Assembly (NCBI RefSeq): GCF_004348545.1
Contig: NZ_SMKL01000002.1
Location: forward strand, 124,001-188,000
DNA length: 64,000 nt
Direction of reading: 5' to 3'
From: Jiangella ureilytica
GTDB taxonomy: Bacteria; Actinomycetota; Actinomycetes; Jiangellales; Jiangellaceae
Shown here: one piece after another, positions 49,449 through 60,191 of the stretch
Numbering within the stretch: position 1 is the stretch's first letter
How the letters are laid out: each line of letters begins with the position of its first letter
Notes under the pieces: model-generated
What the model was told of the DNA's origin: nothing
The model's database searches: none
Seen by the model: only the letters and a program-made list of their open reading frames with translations
Position numbers and translations under genes: made by a program

Positions 49449-50291
49449 GTGATCGATCGTCCCGGGCTCGCTGACTTCCTCCGACGACGGCGTGAGCTGT
49501 TGCGTCCCGCCGACCTCGGCCTGCCCGCGGGCGTCCGTCGTCGCACCCCCGGTCTGCGGCGCGAAGAGGTGGCACAGCTGGCGGGCGTCTCGACCGACCA
49601 CTACTCGCGGCTCGAGCAGGCCCGCGGCTCCGCGCCCTCGGCGGCCGTCGTGGCGGCGCTCGCCCGGGCGCTGCGGTGCGATCTCGACCAGCGCGACCAC
49701 CTGTTCCACCTGGCCGGCCAGTCCGCGCCCCCGCGCCGGGCCGGCGGCCACGTCAGCCCGAGACTGATCGACCTCGCCGGCCGCCTCGTCGACGTCCCCG
49801 TCTGCATCCTCAGCGACATCGGCGCGGTGCTGTGGCGCAACGCGCTGCTCACGGCCCTCGTGGGTGAGCGGGAGGTCCGGCCCGGCCGCGAGGGCAACGT
49901 CTACTGGCGCTGGTTCACCGACCCCGCGGCCCGCGAGCTCGCCCCTGAGGACGACTGGCCGCGCCTGTCCGCGGCGCACGTCGGCGACCTGCGGGCGACG
50001 TACTCCCGCCGGGCCGGCGACCGCGACGTCACCGAGCTGGTGCACGACCTGCTCGAACGCAGCGCCGAGTTCCGCGGGCTCTGGGAGCGGCACGACGTCG
50101 CGGTGCGCCGCTCCGACGTCAAGAGCTTCATCCACCCCGAGGCCGGGCTGATCCGGCTGCACTGCGAGGTGCTGCTCACCCCCGACGAGGACGTCGAACT
50201 GCTGGCGTACTTCCCCGTCGAGCAGGCCGACGCCGACACGCTGGACCTGCTGCGGGTGATCGGCACCCAGGACTTCCGGACGACCGCCTGA
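49449..50291 (+). CDS. XRE-family regulator with MmyB-like ligand-binding domain
   Basis: A 280-residue regulator. The N-terminal HTH has the actinobacterial form RRRTPGLRREEVAQLAGVSTDHYSRLEQARG; the C-terminal two thirds is the MLTR/MmyB-like PAS-fold domain (VCILSDIGAVLWRNALLTALVG, VYWRWFTDPAAREL, KSFIHPEAGLIRLHCEVLL), thought to bind fatty acids or other hydrophobic ligands. Such regulators usually control the divergent oxidoreductase. GTG at 49449 follows GGAGG closely; no better start fits. Confidence 0.93.
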   Translation: MIDRPGLADFLRRRRELLRPADLGLPAGVRRRTPGLRREEVAQLAGVSTDHYSRLEQARGSAPSAAVVAALARALRCDLDQRDHLFHLAGQSAPPRRAGGHVSPRLIDLAGRLVDVPVCILSDIGAVLWRNALLTALVGEREVRPGREGNVYWRWFTDPAARELAPEDDWPRLSAAHVGDLRATYSRRAGDRDVTELVHDLLERSAEFRGLWERHDVAVRRSDVKSFIHPEAGLIRLHCEVLLTPDEDVELLAYFPVEQADADTLDLLRVIGTQDFRTTA

Positions 50292-50311
50292 CGCACGGCG
50301 CCGGTCGCCGC

Positions 50312-50341
50312 ATCAACCACGTCGTCCGCGCGATCAACCAC
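50312..50341 (+). promoter_or_regulatory. Direct repeats ATCAACCAC, 21 bp apart, before the MFS exporter
   Basis: ATCAACCAC at 50312-50320 and again at 50333-50341 are in phase on the helix, the arrangement bound by AraC-family dimers. An AraC gene lies convergently at the other end of the exporter gene. GATGCT (50359-50364) ends 6 nt before the exporter GTG. Confidence 0.45.
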
Positions 50342-50370
50342 CGCCGCGCCGGCGGGCCGATGCTGGGCGG

Positions 50371-51552
50371 GTGCCCTCCTCGTCCTCGCGCGCCCAGACG
50401 GTCCCGGCGTCTGCCGTCACGCTCGACCGCCCGAGCTGGACACCCATCGTCGCGCTCGCCGCGGCGATGGCGATGCTCGTCGCGAGCGAGTTCCTGCCGG
50501 CAAGCGTGCTCCCCGCGCTGGCCGCCGACGTCGGCGTCAGCGAGGGCGTCGCGGGCCTGGCCGTCGCGGCCACGGCGATCGCCGGCGCGATCACCGCCCC
50601 GAGCATCGCGGTGCTCCTGCCCCGCACCGACCGGCGGACCATGCTGGTCGCCCTGCTGGTGGCGGGGGCCGTGGCGAACCTCGTGGTCGCCGTCACGCCG
50701 AACTTCGCGGTGCTGCTCGCCGGCCGGCTGCTGCTCGGCGTCGCGATCGCCGGCGCCTGGTCGTTCGCGTTCGGCGCGGGCGTGCACGCCATGCGCGGCC
50801 GGGACCGCGCCGTCTCGTCGGCCATCGCGTTCGGGGTCAGCCTCGCCACCGTCGTGGGCGTCCCGGTCGCGGCGCTGGTGGGCGACCGGATCGGCTGGCG
50901 GGCGGCGTTCGGCGGCGCCGCGTTCCTGACCGCCGTGGCGGCCGCCGGGATCGCCCGGGCGCTGCCGCCCGTTCCGGCGCATCCCGGCGCGGGCCTCGGC
51001 ATGCTGCGCGAGGCGCTGCGGAACCGGCGGCTGCTGGCCGGGGTCGGCTGCATCGTCCTGGTGGCGTTCGGCAACTTCGCGGCGTACCCGTACATCCGGA
51101 TCGCGACCGAACGGCTCGACGCCGGCGCCACGACCTGGCTGCTGATCGCCTGGGGCGCCGGCGGCGTCGCAGGGACGGTCCTGGCCGGCCTCGCGGCGGG
51201 GCGGCTGCGAGTGCTCGCGGCGACGGCGCCCTTGCTGCTGGGGGCGAGCCTGCTCGTGGCGGCGACGGCGACCTCGCTCCCGCTGCTGGCGGCGGCGATC
51301 GTGCTGTGGGGCCTCTCCTTCACCATGATTCCCGTGGCGACCCAGCTCTGGGTCACGCGGGTCGAGTCCGACCGCGCCGAGTCAGCGATGTCGCTGCAGG
51401 TCACCGCGTTCCAGGTGGCCATCACGCTCGGCTCCGCCGTGGGCGGCGCGCTGCTGGACGCCTACGGGGTCGCGACGCCGTTCGTCGTCGGCGCCGCTGC
51501 CGCCGTCGCCGCCGGGCTGGGCTTCGCCCTGCTCCGGGTCCCGGCCCGCTGA
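50371..51552 (+). CDS. 12-helix MFS exporter (Cmx/AraJ-like)
   Basis: A 393-residue MFS protein with 12 hydrophobic helices. AMAMLVASEFLPASVLPALAADVGVSEG is helix 1 with the following loop; AIAGAWSFAFGAGVHAM and RDRAVSSAIAFGVSLATVVGVPVAALVGDRIGWRAAF contain motif C. This resembles chloramphenicol or sugar efflux transporters of the DHA1 family. The start is GTG at 50371, apparently leaderless. Its last 171 bp are covered on the other strand by the AraC reading frame. Confidence 0.93.
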   Translation: MPSSSSRAQTVPASAVTLDRPSWTPIVALAAAMAMLVASEFLPASVLPALAADVGVSEGVAGLAVAATAIAGAITAPSIAVLLPRTDRRTMLVALLVAGAVANLVVAVTPNFAVLLAGRLLLGVAIAGAWSFAFGAGVHAMRGRDRAVSSAIAFGVSLATVVGVPVAALVGDRIGWRAAFGGAAFLTAVAAAGIARALPPVPAHPGAGLGMLREALRNRRLLAGVGCIVLVAFGNFAAYPYIRIATERLDAGATTWLLIAWGAGGVAGTVLAGLAAGRLRVLAATAPLLLGASLLVAATATSLPLLAAAIVLWGLSFTMIPVATQLWVTRVESDRAESAMSLQVTAFQVAITLGSAVGGALLDAYGVATPFVVGAAAAVAAGLGFALLRVPAR

Positions 51553-52338
51553 CCGGCCGCGCCACTGGTGCGGCGCCACGCCGTGCCAGGACGAGAAGGC
51601 GCGGCTGAACGCGGCCACGGACCCGTAACCGACCGCGTACGCCACCCGCGTCACCGGCTGCCCGCCGACGCCCAGCAGCCTCCGCGCCTCCCACATCCGC
51701 ACGTCGCGCAGCACCTGCATGGGGCTGCGGCCGGTGACCCGGCGGAACCGGTCGGTCAGCGCGGAGCGGGAGAGATGCGCCAGCCCCGCCATCCGGTCCA
51801 GCGTCCACGGCTCGCCCGGCCGCGCGACCAGCGCGGCCACGACGGAGGCGACCTGTTCGTCGCCGGCGCCGTCGTCGCGCGGCTCGTCCTCGAGCCAGGA
51901 ACAGGTCATCGCCGCGCCCACGAGGCCGGCATAACTGGTGACGAAGAGCGACGGGTGCCGGCCGTCGCCGATGGGGCAGGACTGGACGAGGCCGGCGACT
52001 CCGCGGTGACGATCGCTGAACGCCGTCACCACCAGCGGGCTCGGCAGCCGGTGGGCCGGGACGACCAGCCGCAGGTCGGCCACGAGGACGACCGCCGGCT
52101 CGGCGGCCACCAGACGGAACGCCGTCCGCGCATCGACGAAGACGGCGTCGCCGGCGCTGAGCGGGCGCTGCCCCGTCGCCGTCTCGACCGCGACGGCGCC
52201 GTCGGCGACCAGCGCCCACATGGATCCGGGCGCGTCGGTGAGCCCCTCGCCCGCTGCCAGCCGGGCCCGTCGGACCGACGACATCTCCCACTGGGCCTGG
52301 ACGGTGGCGTCGTGCGTCGTGGGCAGCACTGCTGTCAT
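51382..52338 (-). CDS. AraC family regulator with an extended C-terminus
   Basis: A 318-residue regulator: cupin-type AraC_binding domain at about 15-120, then the two helix-turn-helix units (LDRMAGLAHLSRSALTDRFRRVTGRSPMQVLRDVRMWEARRLL and VTRVAYAVGYGSVAAFSRAFSSWHGVAPHQW). The conserved fold ends near residue 256; the remaining roughly 60 residues, from about GRSAGRDPEQ, are read from DNA opposite the 3' end of the MFS gene, lack any family resemblance, and probably follow loss of the original stop. The two genes thus overlap by 171 bp. It likely controls that exporter. Confidence 0.85.
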   Translation of the reverse strand: MTAVLPTTHDATVQAQWEMSSVRRARLAAGEGLTDAPGSMWALVADGAVAVETATGQRPLSAGDAVFVDARTAFRLVAAEPAVVLVADLRLVVPAHRLPSPLVVTAFSDRHRGVAGLVQSCPIGDGRHPSLFVTSYAGLVGAAMTCSWLEDEPRDDGAGDEQVASVVAALVARPGEPWTLDRMAGLAHLSRSALTDRFRRVTGRSPMQVLRDVRMWEARRLLGVGGQPVTRVAYAVGYGSVAAFSRAFSSWHGVAPHQWRGRSAGRDPEQGEAQPGGDGGSGADDERRRDPVGVQQRAAHGGAERDGHLERGDLQRHR

Positions 52339-52344
52339 ACGAAG

Positions 52345-52394
52345 GGCCAGCCGCCACCCGCGCCGACGTATTCCCCGGCCGGGTGGCGGTGGCC
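52345..52394 (-). terminator. Terminator of the MATE gene
   Basis: GGCCA(G)CCGCCACCC at 52345-52359 pairs with GGGTGGCGGTGGCC at 52381-52394: 14 bp with a single bulged G and a 21-nt loop, between the MATE stop and the araC start. Confidence 0.7.
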
Positions 52395-52413
52395 CGGTCG
52401 ACCCTGACCCCGA

Positions 52414-53751
52414 TCAGCGGACCGCGCCGGTGACCATCCAGGTGTCGCTGCGCTCGCGCAGCGCGAGCGTGACCAGCCGCACCAGCATCCAGATCCCGAT
52501 GGCGCCCCACAGCCACATCAGGCCGGCCCGCCCGGACAGGTCCGCCGTCGCGACCGCCCAGGCCGCAGGCAGGAATCCCAGCACCGAGATCACCGACGCC
52601 CAGGCCAGGTAGCGCCCGTCGCCGGCGCCGATGAGCACGCCGTCGAGCACGAACACCCAGCCGGCGACCGGCTGCATCGCCGCGGCGACCACCAGCGCGG
52701 CGACGAGCAGGTCGCGCACCTCGGCGTCCGGCGTGAACAGCCGCGCGTAGGCGTTGCCGATGACCAGCAGCAGCACCGCCAGCGCGATCCCGGACAGCAC
52801 ACCCCACTGGACCATGCGCCGGGTGACCGCCCGGGCCTCCGCCACGTCCCCGGCACCGAGCGCGCGGCCGACCAGCGCCTGGGCCGCGATCGCGACGGCG
52901 TCGAGGATCAGCGCGAGCAGCATCCACGTCGTGAACGCGACCTGGTGCGCGGCCAGCTCCGCCGTCCCCAGTCCGGCGGCGACGACGGTGATGACGATCA
53001 GGGCGACCCGCATCGCCACGGTGCGCATGATCAGCGGCACGCCCGCGCCGAACGCCTGCGCGACGCCGCGCCCGTCGGGCCGGATCGCGACGCCCTCGCG
53101 CCGGGCGCCGCGCACCACCCCCCGCACGAAGACGGCGGCCATGCCCGTCTGGGCGAGAACGGTGCCCAGCGCAGCGCCGCCGATGCCGAGATCGAGCCCG
53201 TACACCAGGACGACGTTGAGCACGACGTTCGCGACCGCTCCGGTCACGGCGACGTACAACGGGGTCTTCGTGTCCTGCAGGCCGCGCAGCACGCCGGTGG
53301 CGGCCAGGACCAGCAGCATCGACGGGATGCCGAGGAAGCTGATGCGCAGGTAGGTCTCCGCGTGCCCGGCCACGTCGTCGCCGGGGCCGAACAGCGACAC
53401 CACCCACGGCGTGAGCGGCCAGCCGCCCGCGACCGTCGCGACCCCGATGAGCACGGCCAGCCAGCACCCGTCGATGCCGGAGCGCAGCGCGCCGCGCGTG
53501 TCGCCCGCGCCCAGTCGCCGCGCGACCGCCGCCGTCGTCCCGTACGCGAGGAAGATCGAGACGTTCACCAGCGTGCCGAGCACGGTCGACGCGATGCCGA
53601 GCCCGGCCAGCTCCGGCGTGCCCAGGTGGCCGATGATGGCGGAGTCGGTGAGCAGGAACAGCGGCTCGGCGACCAGTGCGCCCAGAGCGGGCAGCGCCAG
53701 CCGCAGGATCTCGCCGTCGGCGCGGTGCCGCCGGAACGGGTGTCGAATCAT
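52414..53751 (-). CDS. MATE family efflux transporter (DinF-like)
   Basis: A 445-residue exporter with 12 hydrophobic helices: LALPALGALVAEPLFLLTDSAIIGHLGTPELAGLGIA is the typical MATE start, with a second similar half after about 225 (FGAGVPLIMRTVAMRVALI). It moves drugs or metabolites out against Na+ or H+. ATG at 53751 is chosen for the conserved RHPFRRHRADGEILRLALPAL start; upstream codons are not family-like. A MATE gene next to dnaB is a conserved actinobacterial arrangement. Confidence 0.94.
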   Translation of the reverse strand: MIRHPFRRHRADGEILRLALPALGALVAEPLFLLTDSAIIGHLGTPELAGLGIASTVLGTLVNVSIFLAYGTTAAVARRLGAGDTRGALRSGIDGCWLAVLIGVATVAGGWPLTPWVVSLFGPGDDVAGHAETYLRISFLGIPSMLLVLAATGVLRGLQDTKTPLYVAVTGAVANVVLNVVLVYGLDLGIGGAALGTVLAQTGMAAVFVRGVVRGARREGVAIRPDGRGVAQAFGAGVPLIMRTVAMRVALIVITVVAAGLGTAELAAHQVAFTTWMLLALILDAVAIAAQALVGRALGAGDVAEARAVTRRMVQWGVLSGIALAVLLLVIGNAYARLFTPDAEVRDLLVAALVVAAAMQPVAGWVFVLDGVLIGAGDGRYLAWASVISVLGFLPAAWAVATADLSGRAGLMWLWGAIGIWMLVRLVTLALRERSDTWMVTGAVR

Positions 53752-53829
53752 GGCAGGACCGACGGTAGGGGTGACGCATGACATCGCGTGCCGGCTGTCT
53801 CGACATCTGAGATCTTGCCCTGGGGATCT

Positions 53830-53985
53830 CCGTCCACACCCGGTGGACGGCGGATGTCACGCGTGATCTGCGACGACGCCCGGCCTGTGAACAACCGGCC
53901 GGACCGTCGTCCCCAGGGTTGTCCACAGTTGGGGATGATCGTTTACGCGGCGCTTCCACAGGCCGTCCACAGCGCCTGTGGATCA
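53830..53985. promoter_or_regulatory. Cluster of DnaA-box-like sequences upstream of dnaB
   Basis: Against the actinobacterial box TTGTCCACA: 53919-53927 is perfect; 53886-53894 (minus strand) matches 8 of 9; 53830-53838, 53963-53971 and 53977-53985 (minus strand) match 7 of 9; 53952-53960 matches 6 of 9. The first unit also sits in a perfect inverted repeat (53830-53837 with 53843-53850). The 380-bp divergent region between MATE and dnaB holds no credible gene. It could mediate DnaA control of dnaB or titrate DnaA. Confidence 0.5.
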
Positions 53986-54074
53986 CCGACTTGGCGACGC
54001 GCCGAGGCAGGTCGTAGGTTCGCGATACAGCGGACGGAGAGTGCCAGACTGGTGGGAGGACGAGTCGGAGGCAG

Positions 54075-54099
54075 CTGTTCGAGCGTATTGTTAGAACAG
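54075..54099 (+). promoter_or_regulatory. dnaB promoter region with inverted repeat
   Basis: TATTGT at 54086-54091 fits a -10 element about 40 nt before the start codon. It lies inside CTGTTC (54075-54080) / GAACAG (54094-54099), perfect 6-bp arms. A bound protein would block the promoter. It does not match the actinobacterial LexA box. Confidence 0.35.
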
Positions 54100-54131
54100 G
54101 TGTTTGACCAGTCGGTGCCGGAGGGGATCGT

Positions 54132-55493
54132 GTGAGCGTCGCTGAGCTGCCCGATCGCCGGGACGAAGCTCCTGTCGACTACGGCCGCACGCCACCACAG
54201 GACGTCGCTGCCGAGCAGTCCGTGCTGGGCGGCATGCTGCTGTCGAAGGACGCCATCGCCGACGTCGTCGAGATCATCCGCGGCACCGACTTCTACCGAC
54301 CCGCACACGAGGCGGTGTACGAGGCCATCATCGACCTCTACGGCCGCGGCGAGCCGGCCGACGCCGTCACCGTCGCGGCGCTGCTGCAGAAGCGGGGCGA
54401 GCTCGGCCGGGTCGGCGGCGCGCCGTACCTGCACACCCTGGTCTCCTCCGTCCCGTCGGCGGCCAATGCCGGCTTCTACGCCGAGATCGTCCGCGAACGG
54501 GCCATGCTGCGCCGCCTGGTCGAGGCCGGCACCCGCATCACCCAGATGGGCTACAGCGACGACGGCGACGCCGACGCCATCGTCGACCGCGCCCAGGCCG
54601 AGATCTACGCCATCACCGAGAAGCGGGCGTCCGAGGACTACCTCCCGCTCTCCGAGATCATGGAGGGCACCCTCGACGAGATCGAGGCCATCGGGTCCCG
54701 CGGCGGCCAGATGGTCGGCGTCCCCACCGGCTTCACCGATCTCGACGCCCTCACCAACGGTCTCCACCCGGGTCAGCTGATCATCCTGGCCGCTCGACCG
54801 GCCGTCGGGAAGTCGACCCTGGGACTCGATCTTGCTCGGGCGGCGTCCATCAAGCATGGGCTGACGTCGGTCGTCTACTCGCTCGAGATGAGCCGCAACG
54901 AGATCACCATGCGGCTGCTCTCGGCCGAGGCGAAGGTGCCGCTGCACCACATGCGCTCCGGCCAGATGACCGACGACGACTGGAACCGCATCGCCCGCAG
55001 CACCGGCGAGGTCTCCAGTGCGCCGCTGTTCATCGACGACTCCCCGAACATGACCATGATGGAGATCCGGGCCAAGTGCCGGCGGCTCAAGCAGCGCAAC
55101 GATCTCCGCCTGGTCATCATCGACTACCTGCAGCTGATGAGCAGCGGCAAGCGCGTCGAGAGCCGCCAGCAGGAGGTCGCGGAGTTCTCCCGTGCGCTCA
55201 AGCTGCTGGCCAAGGAGCTCGAGGTCCCGGTCATCGCCATGAGCCAGTTGAACCGTGGTCCCGAGCAACGGCAGGACAAGAAGCCCATGCTCTCAGATCT
55301 TCGCGAATCGGGCTCTATCGAACAAGATGCCGATATGGTGATTCTTCTGCATCGTGAAGATGCCTATGAAAAGGAATCACCGCGTGCAGGCGAAGCCGAT
55401 TTCATCGTGGCGAAACACCGTAATGGCCCGACGGCGACCATCACGGTCGCCTTCCAGGGCCACTACAGCCGCTTCGTGGACATGGCACAGTAG
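54132..55493 (+). CDS. dnaB: Replicative DNA helicase DnaB
   Basis: This 453-residue hexameric helicase unwinds DNA at the fork. It has an N-terminal primase-interacting domain (QDVAAEQSVLGGMLLSKDAI...), RecA-type ATPase with Walker A ARPAVGKST, Walker B LVIIDYLQLM, SQLNRGPEQR and DLRESGSIEQDAD. The full normal length shows that no intein is present. GTG at 54132 has GGAGGGG upstream. Codons are strongly GC-biased except at 55291-55425, where bias nearly vanishes although the protein sequence is fully conserved. A hairpin terminator follows, so dnaB is monocistronic. Confidence 0.97.
   Translation: MSVAELPDRRDEAPVDYGRTPPQDVAAEQSVLGGMLLSKDAIADVVEIIRGTDFYRPAHEAVYEAIIDLYGRGEPADAVTVAALLQKRGELGRVGGAPYLHTLVSSVPSAANAGFYAEIVRERAMLRRLVEAGTRITQMGYSDDGDADAIVDRAQAEIYAITEKRASEDYLPLSEIMEGTLDEIEAIGSRGGQMVGVPTGFTDLDALTNGLHPGQLIILAARPAVGKSTLGLDLARAASIKHGLTSVVYSLEMSRNEITMRLLSAEAKVPLHHMRSGQMTDDDWNRIARSTGEVSSAPLFIDDSPNMTMMEIRAKCRRLKQRNDLRLVIIDYLQLMSSGKRVESRQQEVAEFSRALKLLAKELEVPVIAMSQLNRGPEQRQDKKPMLSDLRESGSIEQDADMVILLHREDAYEKESPRAGEADFIVAKHRNGPTATITVAFQGHYSRFVDMAQ
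55291..55425 (+). other. Low-GC, atypical-codon tract within dnaB
   Basis: By hand count 67 of 135 bases are G or C (about 50%) in a gene otherwise near 70%. Rare codons such as TCA, CTT, GAA, TCT, CAA, ATT, CAT, TAT, AAA and AAT cluster here. The tract encodes DLRESGSIEQDADMVILL and the following loop, a segment where DnaB inteins are known to insert in other bacteria. Confidence 0.75.
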
Positions 55494-55527
55494 CCGAGCA
55501 TGCCTCGGCGTTCGACCGATGCTCGGC
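55493..55527 (+). terminator. dnaB terminator
   Basis: GCCGAGCAT (55493-55501) pairs with ATGCTCGGC (55519-55527), perfect 9-bp arms beginning at the last base of the stop codon, with a 17-nt loop. Confidence 0.75.
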
Positions 55528-55643
55528 GGAGCCTGCTGAGCAGCGAGGCCGCCGAGTCCTCCTGTCCCGCCGGGAGCCTTGGGCGCCGACGAGATGCTGG
55601 CCGCCGCAGATTCGGGCCGAGTGGTCGATGAGCCGCGACGGTG

Positions 55644-56621
55644 TCAGGCCCAGCCCCGCTGGGCCGCCTGGAAGCCCAGCTGCAACCGGGTGTCGGCGTC
55701 GGCGGCGTCCATGAGCGCCCGCACCCGCCGCTGCACCGTCCGCAGCGAGAGCTCGAGCATGTTCGCGATCGCCTGATCCGTCAGCCCGGCGAGCAGCAGC
55801 CCGAAGATTCGCGCGTCCAGGGCGGTGAGGCCCGACGGCGGGCGCTCGGCCAGCGCGCCGGCCGAGCCGAGGACCAGCGGCACCGACTCGTTCCACACCT
55901 TCTCGAACAGCGCCATCAGAGCGTCGAGCAGGCCGCTCTGGTGCACCAGCAGCGCACCGACGGCGCGGGCCTCACCGGACACCAGCGGCACCAGCGCGAT
56001 CTGCCGGTCCACCACGAGCAGCCGGATCGGCACCTCCGGCGCGACCCGCACCTCCTCGCCGTCGGTCAGCGCGATCTCGGCGGCGGCCGCGAAGCCGGGG
56101 CGGTCGAACGCGGCCCTTTCGAGGACGACGCGGAACCGGACGCCGCGCTCGACGGCGGCCTCCTCGGCGGTGTTCTCCTCGCCGGAGATCGCGATGACCT
56201 CGGCCTTCGTCAGGCCGAGCACCTCGGAGCGGGCCGACGCCTGCAGCTGCATGAACCGCTGGGCGACGGCCTGGGCGCCGTAGACGACGTCGACCACGTC
56301 GCCGACGCTGCGGTCGGACTCCGTGCGCCGGTAGGCCTCGGTCAGCGCCGCGATCTCGACCTCGGCCCGGCGCAGCTCCTCCTGCCGGTCGACCACGAGG
56401 GCGACCAGCGCGACCGACGGCGGCGAGGCGACGTAGTGCTCCGGGCTGGCGCTGGACCGGGCGGCGAGGCCGCGGCGCTCGAGCGTGGCCAGTGCCGCCG
56501 CGGCCTCACCAGGGCGGATACCCAGCCGCGCGGCCAGCGCCCCCACGTCGGCCGAGGGCACCTCGACGAGGGCGCGGTACGCCGACTCCTCCGTCTCACC
56601 GAGTCCGAGCACATCGAACAC
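55644..56621 (-). CDS. TrmB-like/LuxR-type transcriptional regulator
   Basis: A 325-residue regulator: N-terminal TrmB-like winged helix (LGLGETEESAYRALVEVPSADVGALAARLGIRPGEAAAALATLERRGLA), a central domain of unknown ligand, and a C-terminal LuxR helix-turn-helix (LTALDARIFGLLLAGLTDQAIANMLELSLRTVQRRVRALMDAA). Two DNA-binding modules in one chain are usual for this actinobacterial group, which often sits beside a secreted S8 protease gene, as here. GTG at 56621 has GGGGAGG upstream, preferred over the longer open frame. Confidence 0.9.
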   Translation of the reverse strand: MFDVLGLGETEESAYRALVEVPSADVGALAARLGIRPGEAAAALATLERRGLAARSSASPEHYVASPPSVALVALVVDRQEELRRAEVEIAALTEAYRRTESDRSVGDVVDVVYGAQAVAQRFMQLQASARSEVLGLTKAEVIAISGEENTAEEAAVERGVRFRVVLERAAFDRPGFAAAAEIALTDGEEVRVAPEVPIRLLVVDRQIALVPLVSGEARAVGALLVHQSGLLDALMALFEKVWNESVPLVLGSAGALAERPPSGLTALDARIFGLLLAGLTDQAIANMLELSLRTVQRRVRALMDAADADTRLQLGFQAAQRGWA

Positions 56622-56670
56622 GATGCCTCCCCTTCCGCAGGTCGTCGCTGGCGGATACCGGCCATGACGC

Positions 56671-56716
56671 ATTCGTGCCAGGTTGCATTGTCCTGGATCG
56701 TGGCAGATTTACGAAT
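56671..56716. promoter_or_regulatory. Nested inverted repeats between the regulator and the protease gene
   Basis: Outer arms ATTCGT (56671-56676) and ACGAAT (56711-56716); inner arms CCAGG (56678-56682) and CCTGG (56692-56696). TTGTCC at 56688-56693 could serve as the -35 of the protease promoter. It is a candidate operator for the divergent TrmB/LuxR regulator. Confidence 0.4.
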
Positions 56717-56746
56717 GGCCTGTCTCCTCACGAAAGCGGGGCCGCC

Positions 56747-60109
<3,363 letters not shown>

Positions 60110-60127
60110 GGCGAGGCTGCCGGGCCG

Positions 60128-60177
60128 CTCGGGGTTCGCCTGCGACACTGTCGCCGGAAAGAGAGCCGAACCCCGAG
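60128..60177 (+). terminator. Long hairpin between the protease and UbiB-like genes
   Basis: CTCGGGGTTCG (60128-60138) pairs with CGAACCCCGAG (60167-60177), perfect 11-bp arms; flanking GGGCC (60122-60126) and GGCCC (60179-60183) can extend it. The loop is 28 nt. The right side ends 14 bp before the next ATG, so it can terminate protease transcription and may also fold in the leader of the downstream gene. Confidence 0.6.
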
Positions 60178-60191
60178 GGGCCCGTCCCACC

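Noticed and set aside
53830-53985. Chromosomal replication origin
   Set aside because: dnaA and dnaN are absent and no AT-rich unwinding region is seen; only DnaA-box-like repeats are present, so oriC is not claimed.
54075-54099. LexA/SOS box at the dnaB promoter
   Set aside because: The arms CTGTTC/GAACAG with a 13-nt centre do not fit the actinobacterial TCGAAC-N4-GTTCGA pattern.
53788-54135. A 115-codon plus-strand frame between MATE and dnaB
   Set aside because: No ribosome site, no family resemblance, and it covers the DnaA-box-like cluster and the dnaB promoter; treated as non-coding.
54132-55493. Intein in dnaB
   Set aside because: The protein is colinear with intein-free DnaB at 453 residues and has no splicing motifs; only the codon-usage tract remains as a possible trace.
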